The notes under the pieces are model-generated. The model was not told the DNA's origin. It saw only the letters and a list, made by a program, of their open reading frames with translations, and made no database searches. DNA of 64,000 bases from Toxonevra muliebris. Taxonomy: Eukaryota > Arthropoda > Insecta > Diptera > Pallopteridae. Numbering within the stretch: the stretch's first letter is position 1; each line of letters starts with the position of its first letter. The stretch is taken from NCBI GenBank assembly GCA_963691655.1, contig OY829328.1:14710704-14774703 (forward strand), in the 5' to 3' direction. The position numbers and the translations under genes were made by a program. This document shows, piece after piece, positions 31,320 to 44,100 of the stretch.

Positions 31320-31949
31320 AAATGATTTTTTAACTAAAAATTATTTTTACTTTGTATTAAATAGATATATCAAAGAGAGTTTAGTCTTTCGTCGGAAGTA
31401 TAGTGTGTTTCCTTTTTCTTACAGGAACTGAAACTTTTCCGATGGTTTTTCACGTATTTTTCAACACGTAAAAAATGTATTACAAGGCTAGAATTTTTCT
31501 AAACTTTATGGATTACCATGACTCAGGCCCAGAAACTGCAGGTTTTTTATATCTTAGTATCAAAGTTGATATTCATATTTTTTCTGGAGATGTATTCACA
31601 GTTTGTTACATATAATTGGTTCTCTATCTTTTGTAATTTTTTCTCTATAACTTTTGATCTAATTGATATATATGCCACATTTTGACAGGTGCTTTAACAT
31701 ACCCAATTATTTCATTATAAAACTGAAGAATTATTTTTCGTAAATACACCATTGATTAACTTAGCTGTTAGCTTAGCTTAGTTTATTACATCGCTCACTT
31801 GAGAAATCTTTTGTTTACTTTGGCAATCAAACTCAAACTAAAATTAAATACTTTCGTCATAGTGTTATATTTATACTATGACTTTCGTATTTTTATTTTT
31901 TAAATCAAATGAAAATCGATTCCTACGGGAATTTATTTGTTATTCTAAT

Positions 31950-32083
31950 CACGCAAGGGCACTCTGTGTTACTATTAATAATCTAGTAAAACAATTTGTA
32001 ACCTTGCTAAAGAAACGCAGAATAGGCTTTATACTGGTTGGCTAAATTCATGGGTCAATGAGTGTTCAGATTTTGCAACATAT
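31950..32083 (+). ncRNA. H/ACA snoRNA, domino family A copy 2
   Basis: It is nearly identical to the unit at 31188-31319 over about 130 bases while the surroundings differ. GCAAGG (31953-31958) pairs with CCTTGC (32002-32007), the H box is AAAGAA (32009-32014), GCAGAAT pairs with ATTTTGC with one G-U, and ACA is at 32078-32080. It ends 75 bases before the domino acceptor at 32157, a normal spacing for intron-processed snoRNAs. Confidence 0.72.
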
Positions 32084-32168
32084 CAACACATAATTCCGCT
32101 TTAGTCGTTGTAATGTTATCGGCATTATTTTAATTTTTTTGTTGGTTTGTCTTACAGATGCATCAAAC

Positions 32169-35100
32169 ATGAATGAAGGTGAGTCAGCAGGAGGGGGGCA
32201 TCAAGGGTCCAACCCGGCCCCTCCTGCTGTGCCAGACCGCAGATCAACTTTACCCACAACAATAACAACATCGACTACGAATAGTAGTAACAACAACAAC
32301 AACCTCAATCAAACAACACCATCTATTATCACAATAGTGACAACAAATACAACAACAGTGTCATTATCAGCTGCCTCATCAACATCGGCAGCTATTACAC
32401 CTTCTTCACGAAGTTTTCCACAGCAGACATTTACGCAGCAACATAAAGTGCCAACGTTAATCACCGGATCAACGACGGCAGCCAATAGTCAGCAACAACA
32501 ACAGCATATGCCGCAGACACCTCCGCTTTTATCAGCAGGTGTAGAAACAGCAGAAACTTTTTCTCAAATACAAAATCAAATATCATTAACCAGTTCAGGA
32601 GGTCACCAGCACAGTTCCTATACGTCGGCGAAAAGTGCCGTACGTAGTTTTGTGTCGGCTACGCCCGGTGTTGCAGTAGCAGCAGCCGAGCAGCCTCCAC
32701 CGCCACCAGCAACATCACCGCTACTTGCCGCTAAGCGTTCAAAAATTGAAACCATCACTGCTCCAACCTCAGAGAGTGTTGTTTGTGGAAGTTTAGGTAA
32801 CGTTGTTGGTTCATTGCTACCAGCAACTGGAAATATACAGGACAACAGCAATACGGCTGCAACAACAATATCACAAGATTTGAACGCGCTAAAAAAACGG
32901 ATATTAGAACAAAAATACCTGCGTCTACGAAGTCTTAAAGAAAAGTGAGTATAGCATCGCGCACAACATATGTAGATTTAATTCTAATTCTGTATCTTAT
33001 TTACATTACATTGTCATACATAGACACATTGAAAATGTTGCCGAATTGTTTTATTTGCAAAGCGGTGGTAACATGATGGACTATCCGACGTGGCGTAAGA
33101 AACCACCCACCCCGCAGTTCATTAGCTTTAGCAATGCTTACCGTCTAGATCAATTGGTTAACAACGAAGAGAGCAGAACGACTGCGACAGCGCAGCAACA
33201 GCAACAAACAGCAGATAATATAGCAACAATTATTGGTGTAACTGGTGGTATAAATCTACCGACACAACAGCAATCACAACAAACGGTTAGTTGGAAATAT
33301 ATTTATTTATTGCACTTACTCAAAATGATGATAAATTGTCACTGAACGGTGAACTCGATCTATATTTGAAAGAGTTTACTTTAAAATAGGATGTTCGCAT
33401 TTGCGAGGCATTTGCCTGATTGGTTAACAAATATTAATTTTTATTTTACTTATTTATGTACTTATTCTAACAATGTTTACCTTACCCTTTAATTTATTTC
33501 GAACAGAATACGCAATCTCAAGCGACGTCTATTAATATAAACACTGCTTTGGCAACCACACATAGCCTTAGCAGCACCAGCTCGACAGCTATTGCAACAA
33601 CATCTGGTGGTGCAGCAGCTGTCATTTCATCCGCCAACACCGATGCAAGTGGCAACATTTTACCACAAGGTGCTGAAATTAAAATTCCCGCAGTTGGCGC
33701 CACTCCTGTGGCAGTTTCAACAAAACTTCCAGCCGCTGTGGTGCAGCTAACACAACAGGGTATGTACACCGATTTTAGAATGCAGTGTGCAATGTGCGTA
33801 ATCACCTTTAGTTGAATATTTCTGTTTTGTTTTTACTTTATTTCTTTACTTATTTTCTTTCCTTACTAAATTGCTCAAAAAAAAAAAAATAAAAAAAAAA
33901 TCTAACAAACCAACCAAAAAACTGCCAACCTAGCTACTACATCTCTTTATGCTTCCCTCAATATGCACAGAAAGAAAAAGCAAAGCAATATTTGATTTTG
34001 TGTTTAAAAATCTTTTTATTTTGTTAACATGAGAAGGTGGCAGGCATCTCGATGCTTCAATGCAGTTTTTACATTATTATGTTCGAATTATTTATTTTTG
34101 TAATTATTCTTTCTTTATTTTTGTACACTTACACTAAAGTAAATATATATATATTTTTTTTAATTTATGGCGTTTGTTTATGTTTTCCACCAACTCACTT
34201 TGTCTACCATCATCTATCAATCATTGTATCATTATTTAGGTCACATACCCGGTAGACCTTTAGGAGGTCGTCACGGGATGGTGTTTGGTCAAATACCCGC
34301 TCCACCTGCAGTAGGAAATTCTTCTGTACCTTTGGTGCCAGGTGCTTATCGTTTTACAAAAACAGCAAAACAAACAAAAAAAAACTTAGTGATTTTTCTA
34401 TTTTGTATTTTCTCTTTCCTTTTTTGAATAGAAATCATTATTTTTTTCTTTGCGTTGGTTTTTTTTTTTTTCATTTGTTCTTTTGGTTTAGCTAAATACG
34501 CGTTTGTTTAATGCATCTTCTGAGTATAATCGATTAATTTTTATTTGGTTTTCATGTAACGCTTTCTTATATTAATGTATGTAAAATATATTTCATGTTC
34601 ACATCTTTCATTAAATTGGAATTAGAATTTGTACTTTTTAAGTTTTACAATAAGTTTTTTTTTAACTATTGTTACAATTGATTTACTCTAATTGATGTTG
34701 ACACTCTATTCATTCCTTTCATCCAAATCCAAATTTGTTTTTTATGTATGTAATGTTAATTGAATTTGTTAAATAATTTTGTAAATCTAACAATCAGATC
34801 GGTCAAGCTCATCCGCCAGCACCATTTCAAATCATGTAAATTGATATAATCACAATTTGCAGGGTTTTTTTTTTAAATATTGGTGCTAAATAAAACAATA
34901 ATGCGATACTGCCAACTGAGTGCTTACAATCCAGAAGCTTACTCATTCTAGATGATCGCTTACAACATTTTATTTAGTAAAAATTAGTACAAAAATTGTG
35001 TGGACAACTATTTGAGTCGTTGAGTGCAAAAGTGGTGTAAGTGAAAATCAATTTTTAGGAAATACATTGATTTTTTCTAGAGGTTTATAAGAATACGTTT

Positions 35101-38100
35101 AACTTAGACCACCACTTTTGTAGGAAACTGAATGAGGTTAAAATTATTGCCTGAAGGTGAAAATCCAATTAATAAAGAAAACTGACTTACTCTACTTTTG
35201 TACTCAACGGCTCATTTGTTGCAGATGATAAATGAAATCATGTGACATGGAATATGTTAGAATATAATGTAATGCCAGTAATAGAAATAATAACGATACC
35301 ACGAAAAATAGAAACTCAGGAGCGCAAAGTCACGAGAAATAATAGAATCAAAAAATTCCCATCACGCATCATTACAAATTATGTAAATTGATACAATCAC
35401 AATTTGCAGGATTTTTTAAAAATTGGTGCTAAATAAAACCATAATACGATACTGCCAATTGAGTGCTTACAATCCAGAAGCTTACTCATTCTAGATGATC
35501 ACATACAGTCCATTAATTTTCTTTGCGTGCCATCGTGTCATCTCTTACGCTATTCTCCTACTAGAGACAACGTAATTGCGATCCCACAAAATGCCTTTAG
35601 CAATACAAATCTTTGCGGTCGTTCAACAGCGATTAGAGTATTGCCAATCGCCGCTTTGTGTCTAATTGCATTTGCGTTGCTTCCATTGTTACTTCCAAGT
35701 AACAAAAATAAAGCTTATTAGTATACGAATGGTGTCCGTAGAAGAACTTTCCACTTCGTCTTCCGGATTGGGCATAAAACTGTAGCTTCGAATGAACCTA
35801 CAGTTTTTGTTTTAGTTTTGTTCTGTATCATGAGCAGCGATTTTAATTTGAATCGTTTTTTGTTTCATTTCTTTGAATGAGCAGAACAAAACGAAAAAGA
35901 ACGGTTCGTTAGTATTTGTTTCTGTTCTCTGGTTACAAAACCCTTGTATACCATTATAATTAAGCAAATAGTTAAGTTTTAAGCAATGTTTCTTTATATT
36001 TAGAATTTATTTATCAAAAAACTTGCATATGTATTTTATTGTATTCTTTGTGGCTGTTTACATTGACGGAAGCATGAACACCTCTCTGAAAGAGAGAGGT
36101 GGAAAAAATAGGTAGTAAGGAAGAGATAAAAACTCGCCTGTCTTTTCTAGCTGCCTATTTTTTCTACGTCTCTCTTTTATGCAGTGGTTCATGTTTGCGC
36201 TAATGCAAACAGCTACTTTCAAATTATTTTATGAGGATGATAACGAGTACGCTTCTGAATCACTTAAATTATACTGAGACAAAATTTTTAAAATATAGGT
36301 ATTTTTTATTACTTTGCGTCAATATAGTTTAGTTAATGCAAGCGCACTTTGTAACATAATAAAATATACTTAGTTATGTGTGTGCAAAACAATTTGCTTT
36401 ACTTGCAACAGAAACAGTCAAACGTTTAAACCCTATCGGTGTGGCATTTTCTACATGTGTACAAAGGCTGCATTGAAATATAGCGATTACAAGTACATCC
36501 ATTGATGACAATAGAATAGAAAATATTTGATTCTTCAACATTCTTATCTACTCGTGCGACTTTAAGCTTAATCTGAAATTTGTGTGGGAATACTAAACCA
36601 TCGATTCATTATTAGTTCTAGTATTTTTCGTTGGAAAAAAGGGCTCTTGCTTTTTGATATACGATTAAATTGTAAGCGTTAGTTTTATTCGGTATTAAAA
36701 TATCTTAAACCGGTTTTCTTCTAATTAAAATAAGCACCTAAAAAGCACTTTCATGCCTTCAAAATTTGGCTTGGAAATCGTACATGTGTGCAATATTAAG
36801 TAAATTTATTTACATTCAGACGCAAGCTGCATATCAGAACACCAAAGTATGCACTATTACTCTGAATACATTTCTTCTCGTATGTATGCGTATCTGTTTC
36901 CGTTTCCATTAAATAGATAGTAATGTATAACCTTTAACTAATCCTGGCTAACGAACAAAATATTTGAATATGTATTTTGATATTTCCTACATGTCAATTA
37001 ATTGAATTGTAAATTGGTTTTGAATTTTTATTTGCCCGGAATGCCTTTGCCATTTTATTGAAAGATTTTCTAATTTTTCCAAAGCATTTTGCATCCACCT
37101 CAAAAGCATGCATTGTTGTATATTTTTAGCTTGATATTTCTTTTATTACATTTGCTATGTTCCCTTGTAAAGCACCAAAAAGTAATAAATTTTAATTTCA
37201 AACTTATTCCTAAATGTAAAGGTGGAACACCACTTGTACCCTGTAACACTGGAACAGGATCTACGACATTGCGCCGCAATGGAAATGGCATTTCACAAAT
37301 TGGCTCTACCACAGCAGCGTCATCGGGCGGCGGAGGTGCGCCGCAAAGTGTCAGTGGATCACTGGCGACTTCACCTTTATACTCTACTTCGACCAGCGGT
37401 TTGCTGGTGCCCGCGTCTACAAATGGTAGTGTTGCTGCCGCCGCTTTAAGTGGCACTGCTGGCGGCGTTGGTGCCCTTAACTCCGCCCAAGAGTTCTCAT
37501 TTAAAGCTAAGCAAGAGGTGTACGTTATGCAGCGGATATCGGAACTACAACGAGAGGGATTATGGACTGAAAAGCGTTTGCCAAAATTACAAGAGCCCAG
37601 CCGACCGAAGGCCCATTGGGACTACCTGTTAGAAGAGATGGTATGGTTAGCAGCAGATTTTGCACAGGAGCGTAAATGGAAAAAAAATGCTGCTAAGAAA
37701 TGCGCCAAAATGGTGCAAAAGTATTTCCAAGATAAAGCGAACGCAGCACAAAAGGCAGAAAAGGCGCAAGAGGCGCACTTGAAGCGCATCGCTGCTTTCA
37801 TCTCCAAAGAAGTAAAAATGTTTTGGTCCAATGTAGAAAAACTTGTAGAGTATAAACACCATACTAAACTTGAAGAGAAACGCAAAAAAGCATTGGATCA
37901 GCATTTGAGTTTTATTGTTGATCAGACGGAAAAATTCTCCCAGCAGCTGGCAGAGGGTATGAATAAAAGTATGGCAGACGCGACGGCGACGGCAGCTGTC
38001 AGTGCAGCGGCAAGTATCAACTCAAGTAGAATATCCTCGCCAAAGCATGAAGGAAACTTGTCGGATGGTAAGTAAACTACATTCTATTTTCTCAAAATTT

Positions 38101-41100
38101 TTAGTGTTGTAAAAATTAAAAAAAGATTCATTAGTTATTACTTCTAATTTTAATTGCGTTTTTATTTAATTTTATTTTTTGAAGATGATTTTCGTCCCGA
38201 GTCGGCATCAGAAGATGATGAAGAGACCATTGCAAAAGCTGAAGAAGAAGCAGCTGATGTTAAAGAAGAAGTTGCTGCACTTGAGAAAGAATCTCAAATG
38301 AATTTGGATGACATAATTAAAGATTTGCCTAAGGGATATCTTGAGAATAGAGACAAATTAATCTTGGAAGAAGAAAATTCCTCCAATGTGGCTGATAATG
38401 ATGATGATACCGATGATGCCGAATTTGAGGCTAATGAGGCGAGCGAGGATGATGAGAATACGATTAGCAAACAGGAAGAGGAAGAAATGAATGTGGATCA
38501 CCGGAAAGAACTTGACGAACTAGAGGCTGACAACGATTTGACGGTTGAACAACTCCTGGAAAAATACAAATCAGGTAAAGAGAAAACAGAAAAATCGACG
38601 TCCAAGAAACCATCGAAGATGCAAATTGACTCAGACGACGACTCAGAGGCAATGGAGACAGAAGATGATGATGATACAAGTGTTGATGAAAGTGAGGAAG
38701 AGAATAGCGACGAAGAGACAAATGTCGTTACATCTTCAGAAACTGATGAAAACGATCATAAAGATGGGCTTAAAAGTTTGTTAGAAGATGTAAGTTATTA
38801 AATTGTTGTCTCGAATTTTCTTGTAGCATAATTATAAATTTCTCTTTTTTTAGACGGATGCGAATAGCAAAGATGATATGATTAAAGATGCCGCTGCTCT
38901 TGCAGAAAGTATACAGCCAAAAGGTAACACTTTATCCTCAACGAATGTCGTCACACCAGTGCCGTTTCTTCTCAAGCACACATTGCGTGAATATCAACAC
39001 ATTGGTCTCGATTGGCTTGTTACAATGAATGAACGTAAACTCAATGGAATTCTGGCCGATGAGATGGGCTTAGGCAAAACGATACAGACAATAGCACTGC
39101 TGGCGCATTTGGCATGCGTCAAAGCTAATTGGGGACCACATTTAATTGTCGTACCATCTTCAGTGATGCTTAATTGGGAAATGGAATTTAAAAAATGGTG
39201 TCCTGGTTTTAAAATACTCACATACTATGGTACACAAAAAGAACGCAAATTGAAACGTGTGGGATGGACAAAGCCAAATGCTTTTCATGTGTGTATCACC
39301 TCGTACAAATTGGTCGTGCAGGATCAACAAAGTTTTCGTCGGAAAAAATGGAAATATCTCATTTTGGATGAGGCGCAAAATATTAAAAATTTCAAATCGC
39401 AACGTTGGCAGTTATTATTGAACTTCTCCACAGAAAGGTACATAGTTGATCCACTTTCGTTAGTTATTTTTTTTTTGTATATTCTTTTTAAGTATAGCGC
39501 CATAATCAGTGCTTATTCGTTTTGCTAAACTAGAATAAGAACTACGCTTGGGTGCTTAAATAAAAACTATCTTAATAATGTCAATTTTGCTGCATGCGTT
39601 TTTTATACAGTTGAACGCGTGCATTTGACATTGTTTTGATACAGCTTAATAATATTAATACCTACAAATGTAACATAGATGTTTATGCATCTTAAAAAGC
39701 ACTTTCTTGCCGTTTTACTTTGGCCTGAAAATCGTACATAGATGCTAGTATTAAAACTTCAAATGCAAAGTGGGTAATTCAATTTATAATTATGCACGAT
39801 ATATTTGAAAACAAACTATATATTTTAGTAAATAAAAAAGAAAATATTTCCTTTTGAGTCCATGTTACATTTTATGCATCTTAAAAAGCACTTTCTTGCT
39901 GTTTTACTTTAGCCTGAAAATCGTACATAGATGCTAGTTTAAAATTTCAAATGCAAAGTTGGCAATTCAATTTATAATTGTACACGATTATTTTGAAAAC
40001 AGTAAAACTTGAGCTTACGAAGTATACATCAGTCAAACTAAAAATTATCTGTTATATAACAATTTATGCATCTTAAAAAGCACTTTCCTACCGTTTTATT
40101 TTGGTCTGAAAATCGTACATAGATGCTAGTATTAAAATTTCAAATGCAAAGTGAACAATTTCATTTATAATTATACACGATAATTTTGAAAACAATAATT
40201 AATTTTGTTTAATATATGTATGTACATAAATAACAATTTTCTTCAGATTAATCTAAATACCATGTAAATTTTCTTGCAGACGTCTTCTTCTGACAGGCAC
40301 ACCTCTTCAGAATGATCTGATGGAATTGTGGTCATTAATGCATTTTTTGATGCCATACGTTTTTTCATCCCATCGTGAGTTCAAAGAGTGGTTTTCTAAT
40401 CCCATGACTGGCATGATCGAAGGCAACATGGAGTACAACGAATCGCTAATAAATCGTCTACATAAGGTCTGTACACTGTACGTAATGTAGTTGATTTTCT
40501 TTTATTCCATTTGGTTTTTCTATTTTCCATTTCCTATGCTTTTTTTATTTGTGATTGGTGTGCGAATTCAAATGATGATAAATCGTCACTGAAATTTTGA
40601 TTTAATCTATTTTTGAGAAGATCGAAAACTTTAAAGGATGTTCGCATTAGCGAGGCATTTGTCTGATGTTTTCATTTCCAATTACAAATACATAGTTTTG
40701 ATTAAAGTTCTTGTAAAATTATAGGCTATTTATTGCATTAATTCCATTTTCAAAGACCTCTTTCTTCAATTCTTAATTGATCTGCTTTAAATACTAAAAA
40801 ACGTTAAAAAAATAAAGAATTTTAAAAGATACAAAGTGCATTTTTAGGGGTTAAAATCCCATAATTTAATATTTCAATAATCTTCTTTATTTCCTTTTAC
40901 TAGGTATAAACGATCTATCAAATGCTGAGTAAATTAATTTGATATGATTTTTTGTGTGTAAATTTACAGGTTATACGTCCGTTTCTGTTACGTCGGCTGA
41001 AAAAGGAAGTAGAAAAGCAAATGCCGAAGAAATACGAACATGTAATAATGTGTCGTTTGTCGAATCGGCAGCGATATTTATACGATGATTTCATGAGCCG

Positions 41101-44100
41101 CTCAAAGTGAGTTTGTGTAATTTTAAGTGTATTTTAGAGTTACAACTGTGCAGTTAATCGATTTATCAAATAATCAAACTTTTGAGTAATCTATTATAAT
41201 TTTAATCACAATAAAGTGAATAGTGAATTTTCCAAAATGAAAAATGTGCAATAGTTTGAAAAAATTTTGAATTGAAAATATTTCGAAATAATAGATTAAT
41301 CAAAATTTGAATGCATCTAAACTCATTTAATCAGTATTCTGATTCATCAAGAGTATCGTTTAGAAGATTAATCGCACGGTATGATTTATAACTATGATAA
41401 TAATTCTTTCTTGTTACTTGCAGAACAAGAGAAACCCTACAAACGGGCAATCTGTTGAGTGTAATCAATGTATTGATGCAATTGCGAAAGGTGTGCAATC
41501 ATCCCAATATGTTTGAAGTGCGTCCAACTATATCGCCATTTCAAATGGACGGAATACTGTACCAAGCACCTCGGCTCATTTGTGATATTCTGGAATATGA
41601 TCCTTTTACGGTGAGTTTCAGAATTTCAGAAGTACTCGTAAATATCTGAGATTAGCGTGAACGATGAACTCAAATGATGATAAAATGTCACTGAAATTTC
41701 GATTTTTTCTATTTTTGAGTAAATTGAAAATTTTAAAGGATGTTCGCATTAGCGAGGCATTTGTCTGATGGTTTAAATCTCCAAAGAAAACACCTTTTAC
41801 TTTGGTTTTGTAAATACATTATTTAATTTTTTTTGTTTTTATTATTGCAGCAAATCAATTTGCATACATTGAATTTGTTACTAGTTCAATTGGAACTTAC
41901 ACTTACCGCTTATGTGTCGCACAAATCTCGCTTACTTGCACCGTCACGCAAACTCATCGAGGAAATCGATAGTTTGCCAGAGCTGCCTCCCCGTTGCCCT
42001 GTGGGTAAGTATAAGTTTCACATACGTGTGCGTGACCCACAAGTGCAGCAGAATCTGTCCAATCACACTGCCAAAGAAGCGACGGTATGTGTGGGCGCTA
42101 GCCCAGCAATGAAGACTGAAGGTAATAAATTGGTGCCAGTATGCAGTGTGCCGTCCTCCCTGAGCAGTAGAATTGGAAAACGCATGAATTGTTTGATCAA
42201 TCCCGTGCACATAGTGAGATCTGCATCATCGTTAGCTACCACTGATATCATGGGGCCTACCACAAGCAGTGCCGCTGCAGCAGCTGGAGTGGCAATCACA
42301 CGATCGCAAATAATACAACAAACATCCACCAGTGGTCCTACACCTGCGAAAATAGCCAAAATTGTTCAAGGCGGAAAACCTTATTTTTTTTTGACGGCGG
42401 CAACTAGTGGCGGTGGCAATGATAACTCAACAGGAGCGACTGCGGGCAGTAGTGTAAGCGGCAGTGGACGACTGACACTAGTGTGTAAAACTTCCAGTGT
42501 TAAAACACCGGGCAAATCGGATGTGACGGGAAATGCAGAGTTGGTAACAACTCTAGCCAAGCAAGTGAAAACAACAACAGTCGTAACGAGCGAAAAAATG
42601 GACGTTGACAGTGGTGGTGGTACAGATGATGCGCTTACGAAAAAGAAGGTATCACCTGTTTTTCCCGTTGAAGAGTCATCTTGTTCCGCAATGGATCCTA
42701 TTTACAATATGAGCACCATACTGCAGCAGCGTAAAGAGAAACGACTTGCTCGTCTTAAATTGATGGCATCTGTTAACAGGCGTCGTATTGATGCCGTGCC
42801 CATCTATGGAGCAGATTGTCGCCAGTCACTGGAGAAATGTATCAATGCCAGTCAATTGTTGGACTACTCAAATTGGCAAACCCGTGGCTATACCAATTGT
42901 CGTGCGGCCATGGAACTTCAAGACAATTGGACACTAAACAAGATACTGAAATCTTATGAGAAACGTTGTCAAGAGCTGCGATTGATATTTGCCAACTTTG
43001 CGATTTATGTGCCCTCGACCTGCGCCCCTCGTATACGCTTCTATGTGCAGCATTTGGCTGCCACTCATGTTCAGCGTGAGCGTGCAATAGAAGCGAAAAT
43101 CACAAACGAGATGTCCTCGAAGCTGACGATGTTGCATCCTATAATATCAGCTATGACGACTCAGTTTCCCGATCCACGCCTCATACAGTACGATTGCGGC
43201 AAGTTGCAGATACTGGATCGTCTTTTGAGGCAACTTAAATCGGAACAACATCGCGTGCTCATCTTTACGCAGATGACTAAAATGTTGGATGTGTTGGAGG
43301 CTTTTCTCAACTATCATGGTCACATTTATTTGCGTCTTGATGGTTCGACACGTGTCGAGCAGCGCCAAGTGCTAATGGAGCGTTTCAACGGTGACAAGCG
43401 CATATTCTGCTTCATACTATCGACACGTTCCGGCGGTGTAGGAATTAATCTAACCGGAGCTGATACTGTGATATTTTACGATTCTGACTGGAACCCTACA
43501 ATGGATGCGCAGGCGCAGGATCGCTGTCATCGCATTGGGCAAACACGTGACGTTCACATCTATCGTTTAGTTTCGGAGAAGACCATCGAAGTGAACATTC
43601 TCAAAAAGGCTAATCAAAAGCGTATGCTCAGTGATATGGCCATCGAGGGTGGAAACTTTACAACAACATACTTCAAAAGCTCCACCATTAAGGATCTCTT
43701 TAATATGGAACAACATGAGCAGGACAACGATGCAACCAATGGCAACTCGACCAGCATCAATAAAATGGAAAAACCTTCGACTTCTACTGCAGCAGCAATA
43801 AGCAATGAAACCGCCAGTAATGAAGTAGTAGAGTCAGAGAAGCAATCGCTACGCGCATTTGAAACTGCACTGGCCGCAGCCGAAGATGAACAAGATGTGC
43901 AAGCGACAAAGACTGCAAAGGCTGAAGCGGCGGCCGATCTAGCTGAATTCGACGAAACTATTCCCATTGATGAAGCGACCACGGAAGGTACTGGTGCGGT
44001 TGCAGTAATCGAAATGAGTAAAGCCGATTTGGAAATGCAAAACTTGGTCAAGCAGGTAATTTTTGTTCTATTTTTACATTATTTGATTATGAGTCAAAGT

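Noticed and set aside
39685..40197. Spaced repeats as a CRISPR array or minisatellite
   Set aside because: Eukaryotic intron; units are 130 bases with conserved stems and ACA ends and unrelated spacers, which fits H/ACA RNAs better.
42842..43137. Minus-strand frames opposite domino exons
   Set aside because: Antisense shadows of conserved coding exons; many similar ones lie opposite the acidic and Q-rich parts (44636-44989, 45565-45777, 50631-50987).
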